Assembly (NCBI GenBank): GCA_003427395.1
Contig: BFEA01000448.1
Location: 1,246,812 to 1,273,147 of the forward strand
DNA: 26,336 nt
From: Chara braunii
Taxonomy: Eukaryota > Streptophyta > Charophyceae > Charales > Characeae
Direction of reading: 5' to 3'
Shown here: one piece after another, positions 1-7,440 of the stretch
Numbering within the stretch: position 1 is the first letter of the stretch
Layout: every line of letters begins with the position of its first letter
Made by a program: the position numbers and the translations under genes
Notes under the pieces: model-generated
Database searches by the model: none
What the model saw: only the letters and a program-made list of their open reading frames with translations
Told to the model about the DNA's origin: nothing

Positions 1-37
1 TCTCTTATTCATACAAGAAATAATAATACAATGTTGA

Positions 38-586
38 ATGGCTGATCCAGAATCAATGTCCGAGTTCCTCTTCTACTGCCGGCATCACTTGAGGTTCACC
101 ATAGCCATGGCCGCCTCTCCTTCCTTCATCATCATAGGCCGAGGCTATGGCGGACTACTGGGCCTTGCCCAGATGCCCAAAGGACAACCCAAAGCAGCTA
201 TGGCTGCTCCAAAGGCCGCCATGCCCGACTCTGCCTCGAAGCTTCTTGGTGTAGCTCTCCCCAGTTGCGGACTCCATACTGCAGCGCCCACCAAGGTGAT
301 GAAGATGGCTGCCACCATAGGCAGGTAAGTACCCCTGGCGCTCCTCCCCCTTCCTGTCCTTCTTCCTACTCCATGTCCTTCTCCTTCCCCCAGCAGCGCT
401 GCTCCAGCCGGCGCTCCAACCAGTGTGTCGCCAAACTTGCACACCGAGAACGAGGCCCGGCTCTTCGCCCGCCTGGGTGATATAGCGGCCTGCTTGCCTC
501 TTCGGGCGGTGACTTCCAGGCCGCTCGGCCTTCCAAGCAACCGGTACCTCCTCCCTTTCGGAGGGAAACATCATTGCAGACTCTGA
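38..586 (+). CDS. Two-exon gene for an unrecognised 159-aa protein
   Basis: Exon 1 runs 38-324 and exon 2 394-586; the 69-bp intron 325-393 begins CAG|GTAAGT and ends in a pyrimidine-rich CCCCCAG. Joined, the exons give 480 nt, exactly 160 codons ending in TGA at 584-586. The frame stays open across the junction, which supports the splice. The start is the ATG at 38: an in-frame TGA sits directly upstream at 35-37, though an upstream exon cannot be excluded. The protein is Ala/Pro/Met-rich in the first two thirds (residues about 24-100, with a hydrophobic FIII...GLLGLA patch), then becomes more complex, with ENEARLFARLGDIAACLPLR after the splice site. The basic, Ala/Ser-rich N-terminal part could be an organelle transit peptide, but that is inference. 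I do not recognise the family. Long minus-strand frames over the same DNA look like shadows. Confidence 0.5.
325..393 (+). other. Spliceosomal intron of the 5' gene
   Basis: The donor CAG|GTAAGT matches the consensus. The interior is C/T-rich, and the acceptor CTTCCCCCAG is followed by CAGCGC. Removing it restores a frame open to codon 160. Confidence 0.55.
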
Positions 587-747
587 TATTACCCGTACAG
601 GCCCTAGACCCGGACTGGTTGGACTGGTACCCGCCTAGACCTAACCTACAACTACTGGGCCTCTAAAAATGCCACTTTTGTCTTCTTCTGCTCGGCCTCC
701 AGTACCCGCACATCTACCTCTTCAAGGTGCGGTACCGGCCTACCCGC

Positions 748-825
748 TACTTGAGTGTTTTTCCCGCTGCAATCCCTCAATGTCACTACTTGAGTGTTTT
801 TCCCGCTGCAAACCCTCAATGTCAC
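748..825 (+). repeat. 39-bp tandem duplication
   Basis: Two adjacent copies beginning TACTTGAGTGTTTTTCCC differ by a single base (T/A in GCAAtCCC versus GCAAaCCC). Confidence 0.9.
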
Positions 826-881
826 GGCCACAGATAAGTACCGGCCCTGAGGGCCCAATGAACGAGCAAGTGCCCTTCCGG

Positions 882-959
882 GCCACACACACACTCAAGC
901 CAACCAGCACTCAGACAAGCACGGCCACACACACATTCAAGCCAACCAGCACTCAGACA
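882..959 (+). repeat. 42-bp tandem duplication
   Basis: Two adjacent copies of a GCCACACACACA...CAGCACTCAGACA unit, nearly identical. Confidence 0.85.
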
Positions 960-1089
960 GACCTGCAGTCCAGCGAGAGTGCACGCACAGACTTAGTAGC
1001 AGGCGGGAAACTCAGCAAGGCATTCAGTCTATGGCCAAAACTCAGAAATGAGCCGTGTGTTTCAGTCCATGTTGGGACGGGTCATCACA

Positions 1090-1459
1090 CAGATACATAT
1101 CTATACACAGCAGATGGCCTTGTTCGTCATCAAGAAGCTGGTGTTCTTATTCCGCGTCATCGTAAACAATTCGTACCGGGACATCATAAGAAACAATCCT
1201 AGATGATGATTCCCACATAAGAGCACCACCCCCATTGATAGGCCGAACAACGGGAAGCAACCAACTAGGATACCAAAAAGAACCCGGAGGACCGGTATAA
1301 AAGACAATCCCGGATGACGATTCCCACATACAAGCACCGCCCTAGCACCACTACCTGCTGACTAAATAGACAGAATAACGGGACAAAACCACCCGGGATG
1401 CAGACAATTACCAAAACAAATCTACCATATCCATAGTAAAAAAACGGAGCCATACAGTA
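1090..1459 (+). repeat. Dispersed repeat A, copy 1
   Basis: This matches 2066-2518 over its whole length, from CAGATACATATCT to CCATACAGTA, with scattered substitutions. Inside are internal sub-units starting near TCCCACAT (1211, 1322) and containing AACGGGA(A/C)(A/G)CAACCAACT. The copy at 2066 has one more sub-unit of about 90 bp. No coding signal is convincing on either strand. The pair could be direct repeats of a small non-autonomous element; this is inference. Confidence 0.75.
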
Positions 1460-1636
1460 GGCCCGCAAAACGAAATACCCCAACAACGGGGAAGAAAACA
1501 AGGAAAAGGAACAAGAAAAGGAGGAATGACAGGAACGAATTAAAAATTTATCTTCCACCATAACAAAAGCAAAGCCTGCTAGTACAGGCTCCACGCTCGC
1601 CGCATCATCTGCAAAAGCAGAGAGCTCGCAACGTCG

Positions 1637-1676
1637 GAGTATATATTGTCACATGATATCAGAGCGCCAACGCGGG

Positions 1677-1726
<50 letters not shown>

Positions 1727-1900
1727 AGAAGACAAGAAAAACTGGATTCGTTTTTAATCTTCTTCCTTACAACTCCCGCTGTTCAGAACCTCTTGCGTAC
1801 AAGGCCGCTCACATGGATGTAGGTTGAGCCGCGGCTGCCCCCACCCCCGTGTGTCATATCGACCCAGTTGCACACAGCCAAAAGGCAAAGAGGCAAAGAA
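1637..1900 (+). repeat. Dispersed repeat B, copy 1, with a 48-A tract
   Basis: It begins TATATATTGTCACA followed by TGATATCAGAGCGCC, then an A-only run at 1677-1724, then a body shared with 2683-2924 and 7183-7440 (CTTGCGTACAAGGCC..., GGCTGCCCCCA, GTGTGTCA, CAGCCAAAAGGCAAAGAGG). TGATATCAGAGC resembles the initiator-Met tRNA primer-binding site TGGTATCAGAGC of copia-like LTR elements, placed just after a CA; in the other two copies the site is further decayed. The minus strand stays partly open in all three copies. Confidence 0.75.
1677..1724 (+). repeat. Poly-A tract of 48
   Basis: Uninterrupted A run inside repeat B copy 1. The corresponding place in the other copies is A/G-rich but not pure, so it may be a retrotransposed A-tail or a slippage expansion. 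Confidence 0.95.
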
Positions 1901-2065
1901 AAGAGGAAGGGAACAGCCAAATAAAACAGAACAGGGGGCAACAAAACAGATCCCAGATGACAAGTCCCACATGCAAGCACCGCCCCTGCCCACAGGCCAA
2001 ACGACGGGACAAGACCAACCAGGATGTCAATACATTATTGTCTGCAAAGAAATAAAAAAAGGTCC

Positions 2066-2518
2066 CAGATACATATCTTTACACAGCAGATGGCCTTGTT
2101 CATCATCAAGAAGTTGGTATTCCTATTTGGCGTCATCGTAAACAATTCATACCGGGACATCATAAAAAACAATCCTAGATGATTCCCACATAAAAGCACC
2201 GCCCCCATTGATAGGCCGAACAACGGGAAGCAACCAACTAGTATACGAAAAAGAACCCGGAGGACCGGTATAAAAGACAATCCCGGATGACGATTCCCAC
2301 ATACAAGCGCCGCCCCGCGCTCAAAAGGCCGAACAACGGGAAACAACCAACCAGGATGCCAAGACAATTTTAAAAAAAACGGATGACTGGTCCCACATGA
2401 AGCACCGCTACCTGCTGACTAAATAGACCGAATAACGGGACAAAACCAACCGGTATGCAGACAAAATTACCACAACAAATCTACCATATCCATAGTCAAG
2501 AAACGGAACCATGCAGTA
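2066..2518 (+). repeat. Dispersed repeat A, copy 2
   Basis: Second copy of repeat A (see 1090-1459). It is longer by one internal sub-unit at about 2316-2405, so TCCCACAT occurs three times here (2184, 2294, 2391). A related lone sub-unit lies just upstream at about 1951-2035 (TCCCACAT at 1965). Confidence 0.75.
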
Positions 2519-2564
2519 CGCTATTCTGACGAAACAGTTTGTCACAGCCCCTCGCTTGTTGCCC

Positions 2565-2659
2565 CTCTGTCTACGGTTTACCGTAGGCAGCTCTGTTTTA
2601 CTATATTTTACTATATATATGTCTCAAACAGAGCTTCCCGGTAAACCGTAGGCGGAGAG
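2565..2659. repeat. Foldback element with 34-nt imperfect inverted arms
   Basis: The left arm 2565-2598 (CTCTGTCTACGG... to CTCTGTTT) pairs with the right arm 2626-2659 (AAACAGAG... to GGCGGAGAG), with small gaps, around an AT-rich loop. The left arm also contains the palindrome CTACGGTTTACCGTAG. The right-arm end recurs at 4953-4991, so this is a dispersed element, perhaps MITE-like. Confidence 0.6.
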
Positions 2660-2682
2660 GGAGTATATATACTCTGTTTAAC

Positions 2683-2924
2683 GATATATATTGTCACACT
2701 GTGAATCGGAGTGCAAAGGCGAAAAAAGACAAAACAAAAAAAGGAAAGGAAGGAAGGAAAGCTCAGCCTGTTCATGACCTCTTACGTACAAGGCCAGCCA
2801 TTTGGATGACAGGTTGAGCGCTGGCTGCCCCCATCCCCGTGTGTCACAAGGACCCACTTGCCCGCAGCCAAAAGGCAAAGAGGTAAAGAAAAGGAGGAGG
2901 AAACCAAACCTCACAGAGGCAAGA
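2683..2924 (+). repeat. Dispersed repeat B, copy 2
   Basis: ATATATTGTCACACTGTGAATCGG is followed by an A/G-rich tract, then the shared body with CTCTTACGTACAAGGCC, GGTTGAGCGCTGGCTGCCCC and GTGTGTCACAAGGACCCA. It is very close to copy 3 at 7183-7440. As in copy 3, it is followed by a short stretch containing AAGCAAAT(A/G)ACACATCCCACAGAT, then T-rich DNA, then a RING-coding fragment, so the whole cassette is duplicated. Confidence 0.85.
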
Positions 2925-3046
2925 GAAAAAGAAAGGGATCAAGTCAAAGAAAGGACAAGGGAAGAGAAAGGCCTATCAGTCAAACAAAGCAAATGACACA
3001 TCCCACAGATAAACCAATTGCCATTGTCACAACAAAGTTCAACATA

Positions 3047-3150
3047 TTTTTTTGTTATTTTCTTTTTTTTTGTTGTCTTTTTTGTTTCCTTCAGCAATTT
3101 GTCCTCTTTTGCTTTTTTTGTCTTCTTTTTTTCATTTTTTTCTTTCTTCA
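3047..3150. repeat. T-rich low-complexity tract
   Basis: Runs of T broken by single G, C or A. It sits between repeat B and the RING fragment, exactly as the CTTTTTT-rich tract 7508-7586 does in the second cassette. Confidence 0.8.
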
Positions 3151-3480
3151 TTCTTCAACTCCGTATCTGTTGGTAGTGTCGAAAGCCTTATCTGTCCTAC
3201 AATTAGTGTTGCTCCTGACCTGCTTGATTCTATTGACTAGTTAGGAAGAGGAGCCCCCACCCCGGCAGATAGGACAGGCATGCTGAGGATCACGTGGATG
3301 TTCACTAGGATACCCCAGGAGAGCTGCGCCAGCACAACATTCAGCACTACGGCTAGCACGGACCATCCCATCAAAACAGTCCTGACAAAGGACAAGCTGC
3401 CCACATGTCAAAAAGACATCAGGACGTTCATCACACTGCGGCATCATGCAGTTCTGATAGCGTCCTTGCGCACAAAAGGG

Positions 3481-3658
3481 ACAACGATCATCTGGGTGAT
3501 AGGGATGTGTACAATGAGGAAATGTTAATCGTGATGGCATAGATGATGAATTCCACACCCAAGGCGCATACAACGAATATCTGGGTGATAGGGATGTGTA
3601 CAATGAGGAAATGTTAATGGTGATGGCATAGATGATGAATTCCACACCCAAGGCACAC
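3481..3658. repeat. 89-bp tandem duplication
   Basis: ACAACGATCATCTGGGTGAT at 3481 recurs as ACAACGAATATCTGGGTGAT at 3570, and the two units run on nearly identically to CACACCCAAGGC. Because 89 is not a multiple of 3, it breaks the minus-strand RING reading frame. Confidence 0.9.
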
Positions 3659-3760
3659 CGCGTCCCCGTCCCGACAGGTGTCACACGAGATTCGGTCAAT
3701 AATCCAGAATAAAGTATGATTTGGCAATGCACGCAAAAATCCAATTATGTTGAAAATAGC

Positions 3761-4072
3761 CTGAATCATCGTCCCACCATCCCACAGTTCCCACTGGGCA
3801 GCTGCACGAACGAGTGCCATATAATGCCCGGGTCTGTGCAAAATGCAGGCAGAAATATGAGGATGGTCATTAAAGGTCATCGCCGAACGAGTGCCATATA
3901 ATGCCCGGGTCTGTGCAAAATGCAGGCAGAAATATGAGGATGGTCATTAAGGTCCCTGAATCATCCTCCCACCATCCCACAGTTCACACTGGGCAGCTGC
4001 ACGAACGAGTGCCATATAATGCCCGGGTCTGTGCAAAATGCAGGCAGAAATATGAGGATGGTCATTAAGGTC
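3761..4072. repeat. Partial triplication within the RING-like pseudogene
   Basis: A unit of about 71 bp starting CGAACGAGTGCCATATAATG occurs at 3807-3878, 3884-3954 and 4002-4072. The first and third are preceded by a shared block (CTGAATCATC...CCCACCATCCCACAGTT). The copies are almost identical, so the duplications are recent. Confidence 0.9.
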
Positions 4073-4179
4073 ATCGCATGATGCATAAGAAGATGGCGAC
4101 CATGGAACGCTAACTGTGAGACGTTTACAGTAAAGTCTCCTGAAGTAGTATAGTTACTACCCTCAGGAGGTGGACCATT

Positions 4180-4412
4180 ATGCTGCTGGTAAGTTTATCA
4201 TTGTAGCCCATGATGGTTCCGCAACCACACACGGAATCGAACCGGTGACCTCGGCCATAACGGCCTGATGCCTTTACCACTGCAACGGTGACCCGGTGTT
4301 CAAAACTGAAGCCATACCGGTCGTGACATTCAGGCAACCACACACGAATCGAACCGGTGACCTCGGCCATAAGGGCCTGATGCCTTTACCACTCAGCCCA
4401 CCCCAGCACCGT
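4180..4412 (-). mobile_element. tRNA-derived SINE with two tRNA-like heads
   Basis: On the minus strand a tRNA-like unit appears twice, about 112 bp apart (heads near 4336-4405 and 4224-4290). Each has an A-box-like segment (GGGCTGAGTGGTAAAGGC or its shortened form), an anticodon-arm-like CAGGCC(C/G)TTATGGCC, and a B box (GGTTCGATTC at 4345-4355 on the plus strand as GAATCGAACC; GGTTCGATTCC at 4233-4243). The A-box to B-box order and spacing fit an internal Pol III promoter. The acceptor ends do not pair, so these are SINE heads and not working tRNA genes. The sequence following the inner head (GCTGGTAAGTTTATCATTGT on the plus strand near 4183) recurs at about 4579-4600, a likely fragment of the same family. 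Confidence 0.6.
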
Positions 4413-5480
4413 TGCAGCAAGGACGTACTCGTGAACACACGACATCAATGAGATCCTACGCAGGCGGCAGCACCCATTCAACGGCAGCATCCGCAGAATC
4501 CAAGATCCTCCGTAATTGCCACATCCCATACACCAAACTCCAGGTGAACATCCCCTGGCTGGTTAATGGGCTCGCACATTGCTGGTAAGTTTCTCATTGT
4601 GGTCATACAACAACTGGTTTTCAAAGCAATCATAACAAAATGGGATGCAGTATAACATTGACGCTGATAAGCCTGTAGGCAGACATTTGCGGCTGTCAAG
4701 CCACAAGCATTCGGTAGATCTGCCCGCACCACTGGAAAGCCAGCTCTGATCTGCCTGATCTGGCGCGGTCGACACGTGATTGACGAACGCCCTCGACGTG
4801 GCAGAGCAGGCAGTCGGTAAGACAAAGAACCCGGCAGATTAGCATCAACACGACTTCGAGAGGAAGGGGAACTGGAAGAAGGAGAGAATGAACGAGCCTG
4901 CCGACGTTCCAATATGGACAACGAAGATAAAAGGGGGGCCGATATATATCGTCAAACAGACCTGCCCGGTAAACCGTTGGCAGAGAGGGAGAAGAGGACA
5001 ACAAACAAGGGGTATATGTTTTTCCCTCAATTTTAACTGGCTTCTGCCATGTCATGGAACGTATTCCTACCTACCCACCATTACTCCTACGGCTATAGAA
5101 ATAACGGACTCCTGCAAGCAAGTGTAGCATCTGTCCTGATCAGTTTACTATCTGATCCGGAAAGAAAAAGAAAAAAAGAACATTGGCCCAACCGGATCGA
5201 CTCCCTCCCTGGCATCCTTTCCCTCCTCCTCATCATCCCGATCCCGTTATCCGACGTCATCCATCGTATATGAACGACTATCGCCATTGCCCACGCCTTT
5301 CTCTTCCTCATGAATACTGGAAAAAGGTGCGTCGTCCCAAAAAAAACACGAAAGAAGAAAAAAGAAAAGGGTGCGTCGACTCACGTCATCTGGCTTGCCT
5401 CGCAGCGTTCTCATGACTATTTTTTTCTTTTCTTTTCTTTTCCTTTTTTCTTTCTTCATGTGTTCATGTCATCCTCTTGC
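4413..5480. other. No gene recognised; fragments of dispersed repeats
   Basis: The stretch holds a SINE fragment near 4575-4615, a fragment of the 2565 foldback at 4953-4991 (CAAACAGACCTGCCCGGTAA...), and A- and T-rich tracts (5160-5180, 5340-5370, 5420-5460). Several open frames of 60-150 codons exist on both strands, but none shows a recognisable domain. Confidence 0.5.
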
Positions 5481-5497
5481 GCCGGGGCCATGCAAAT

Positions 5498-5575
5498 TCA
5501 TTACCCTACTACTCTGGGCCAAGTGTGCGGGTTCGAATCCGTGTGCTGTCATGGGGAGGGATCCGAGGCTGTGCA
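5498..5575 (+). mobile_element. SINE-related fragment with a B box
   Basis: The stretch 5511-5550 (CTCTGGGCCAAGTGTGCGG then GTTCGAATCCGTGTGCTG) aligns with the SINE at 4224-4265 (TATGGCCGAGGTCACCGG then TTCGATTCCGTGTG). It carries a perfect B box GGTTCGAATCC at 5530-5540. No good A box is visible, so it is a truncated member in the opposite orientation. Confidence 0.45.
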
Positions 5576-5610
5576 AGTACTGATCTGATCTGATCATGCT
5601 AATTGATTAC

Positions 5611-5639
5611 CCTCCTCCTCCTCCTCCTCCTCCTCCTCT
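5611..5639 (+). repeat. (CCT)n microsatellite
   Basis: Nine or more consecutive CCT units. Confidence 0.95.
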
Positions 5640-5870
5640 GTATCGTTCCAGATTTTCACCGGATGTCCCGACGCCGAAGCACAGCATGACTGGTTTTGTC
5701 ATGCTGCACCGTCGAGATTCGATCCGACTCGCTCCTCACTTCCAACCCCCTCTTGGACCTGGCGGTCGGTCGACGTAACACGCGGAACAATAATGTCCTT
5801 CCGGCATTCATTACCTCCTCTCAACACCTACCGACCATTCATGCGACTACCGTCTTCGCCCTAATAGATG

Positions 5871-5997
5871 CGAATAGAACGTCCGGTCATTATCGCTGCA
5901 TCTCTGGAAGTGGCCCCCCATAAAAGAAAAAGAAGAAAAAGAAGAAAAAAAAAGTTCACCGACCCAACTACAATATAATGACCGGGCGTTCTATTCG
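5871..5997. repeat. Inverted repeat with 23-nt arms
   Basis: Arms 5871-5893 (CGAATAGAACGTCCGGTCAT...) and 5975-5997 are reverse complements with one mismatch, around an A/G-rich 81-nt centre. It may be a small MITE-like element or the terminal repeats of one. Confidence 0.7.
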
Positions 5998-6316
5998 GGT
6001 TATCACGGTAGGTCTTCATTAGGTGGGGCATCCTCGCTGCAATCGACTGCCTCAATCCCATTCCCACCCCCCCCTCTTCCTGCGGCATCATCTCCCAATC
6101 ACCCCCCTCCCAAACCTCCAAACATACAGCGACTGTACCCGACTCGTACGACCACCCCACGTGTCCTCCTTATCCGTCTCTCCATAACACACAGAGCCCA
6201 GTCATCCTTCGATCTCTTCAACATGTACCGAGTGTACCTCAAATGTGTTTCCCGCACGTGTACTTCTGGTCCGGCTCTCGCTGGTAAGCGGCGAGGCCAA
6301 TCAATCACAGACAGAC

Positions 6317-6632
6317 AGAGAGACTAATCAGCCGTCGATCTCTTCTTCACTCCCGCAACGCCGCCCTACTGATAGTCTCTCTTTCATGTTGCCGTCATCC
6401 CGAGTTGTAAACGACAAAGCACCGGTGCTGGGAGGGAGGAGGCGGAGGGCATTTCCGACGGGGCGCGCGGGAGGAAGCGCTTGATTAGAGATAAATCCTC
6501 CAGTCCCCTCCTCCTTCCCCGCACCGCTGCTTTGTCTTTTACAACTTGGGGTGGCGGCAACATGAAAGAGAGACGATCAGAAGAGCTGCATTGCGGGAGG
6601 GAAGAAGAGATCGACGGCTGACTGGTCTCTCT
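6317..6632. repeat. Long hairpin: 126-nt inverted arms, 64-nt centre
   Basis: The left arm 6317-6442 and right arm 6507-6632 are reverse complements over their full length, at very roughly 80% identity by eye. Shared blocks include AGCCGTCGATCTCTTCTTC, CTCTCTTTCATGTTGCCG, AGTTGTAAA(C/A)GACAAAGCA and GGTGC(T/G)GGG. The equal arm lengths show almost no net indels. It could be a foldback transposon or a hairpin small-RNA precursor; no flanking gene explains it. The short stem GAGGAAGCGCTTGATT in the centre is unpaired. Confidence 0.75.
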
Positions 6633-6955
6633 GTGCGGCTGGACAAAGACAGGATTCGCGGGCGAGAAGAGCTTCGTTGAAGAAACGAGGAGTCGACTGG
6701 GGGGGACGGGAGGGGAGGGAAGCGCAGACGGATGCGCGTCTTGTAAGAGACAAGAGTAGCGGGAGGGGAGACTGGGAGTTGCGGCGGGGAGGAGTTGATG
6801 CGTGGCATTAGAATCACAGATTCAGGGTTTTTTTGGGGGGGGGCAGGAAGAGTGGGAGGGGGAGGAGGAAGGACGAGGACGAGGGAGAAGGGGGGAAGAG
6901 TGGGAGAGGACGGGGCAGATTTGCAGACGGGTGAGCTTCGTCAATAACGCAGAAC

Positions 6956-7056
6956 GTCCTTCCGGGCATCCGTTAAAAGCATTGGAACGATACAGAGAAG
7001 ATTAGCATGGCCGCTGCGCACGGATGAAACGCGTAAATCGAGAAATGGTCCCCATT
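6956..7056 (+). pseudogene. U6 snRNA retropseudogene, copy 1
   Basis: It aligns with plant U6 from the 5' stem-loop (GTCCTTCCGGGCATCCGTT) through TTGGAACGATACAGAGAAGA, TTAGCATGGCC and TAAATCGAGAAATGGTCC. The ACAGAGA box and the AGC triad are intact, but there is a 3-nt insertion (AAAAGCATTGG) and changes such as GCGCACGGATGAAACGCG. No T-run terminator follows; instead there is an A-rich stretch (TTAAATAAATAAAAAAAGG), as expected of a reverse-transcribed copy. It lies 126 bp upstream of copy 2. Confidence 0.8.
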
Positions 7057-7081
7057 AAATAAATAAAAAAAGGAAAGTCTT

Positions 7082-7099
7082 GTCCTTCGGGACATCCGT

Positions 7100-7131
<32 letters not shown>

Positions 7132-7180
7132 GGCCCCTGCGCAAGGATGACACGCATAAATCGAGAAATGGTCCAAATTT
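7082..7180 (+). ncRNA. U6: U6 snRNA-like gene or retro-copy, copy 2 (best preserved)
   Basis: Near-complete U6, the catalytic snRNA that pairs with the 5' splice site and U2. The 5' stem GTCCTTCGGGAC, the ACAGAGA box (in GATACAGAGAAGATTAGC), the AGC triad, the ISL region (CATGGCCCCTGCGCAAGGATGACACGCA) and the 3' end TCGAGAAATGGTCCAAATTT are all present with only a few differences from the land-plant type. Doubts about activity: only three T's follow before AATATAT (Pol III usually needs four or more), and the place of a plant upstream element (RTCCCACATCG near -60) is occupied by U6 copy 1. A TTAAATAAATAAA stretch at about -28 could act as a TATA box. The 3' end runs straight into repeat B. 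Confidence 0.7.
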
Positions 7181-7182
7181 AA

Positions 7183-7440
7183 TATATATATATATATTGT
7201 CACATTGTGAATCAGAGCGCAAAAAAGGGAAAAGAAAAAAGGAAAAGGAAAAAAGGGGGAGGGGAGGAGGTAAGGAAAGCTCCACCTGTTCATAACCTCT
7301 TACGTACAAGGCCAGCCACGTGGATGACAGGTTGAGCGCTGGCTGCCCCCATCCCCGTGTGTCACAAGGACCCACTTGCACGCAGCCAAAAGGCAAAGAG
7401 GTAAAGAAGGGGAGGAGGAAACCAAACCTGACAGGGAAAG
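7183..7440 (+). repeat. Dispersed repeat B, copy 3, joined to U6
   Basis: Starts ATATATATATTGTCACATTGTG directly after U6 copy 2 and continues through CTCTTACGTACAAGGCCAGCC, GGTTGAGCGCTGGCTGCCCC and GAGGAGGAAACCAAACCT. It is closer to copy 2 (2683) than to copy 1. Confidence 0.85.

Larger units (their letters stand above)
669..1202 (+). other. Open frame of 177 codons with two in-frame tandem duplications; coding status unknown
   Basis: The frame holds two exact-register duplications: a 39-bp unit (748-786, 787-825; 13 codons each, one base different) and a 42-bp unit (882-923, 924-959; 14 codons, Thr/His/Pro-rich). Both keep the reading frame, which is what a repeat-bearing protein would show, but the 3' third runs into repeat A (from 1090), so the frame is probably accidental there. 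No domain is recognised. Confidence 0.2.
3241..4072 (-). pseudogene. Broken gene for a Cys-rich/RING-like protein with a GHY...W...DGG motif
   Basis: Read right to left, the minus strand encodes three recognisable blocks. At about 3765-3880 it gives HPHISACILHRPGHYMALV followed by WELWDGG, which recalls the His-box of ubiquitin-type cysteine proteases (GHYxAL...W...D); this match is weak and inferred. At about 3615-3690 there is a Cx2C...Cx2C cluster (SCDTCRDGDAVCLGCGIHHLC). At 3241-3510 come CPFC, CGQLVLCQDC and a terminal CPICRGGG. The order CGxLVLCxxC...CPxCR is the second half of a C3HC4 RING finger of the IAP/E3-ligase kind, with the usual CGH histidine replaced by Gln. The frame is broken: an 89-bp tandem duplication (3481-3569/3570-3658) shifts the phase and a TAA ends the upstream block after LCHHH. 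It is probably a decayed copy or captured fragment of a ubiquitin-pathway gene. Confidence 0.5.

Noticed and set aside
145-574. Two minus-strand frames of 131 and 139 codons
   Set aside because: They overlap the spliced plus-strand gene, have no domain, and look like shadows.
4224-4405. Functional tRNA genes
   Set aside because: A and B boxes are present but the acceptor stem does not pair and the anticodon-like triplet is TTA; better explained as SINE heads.
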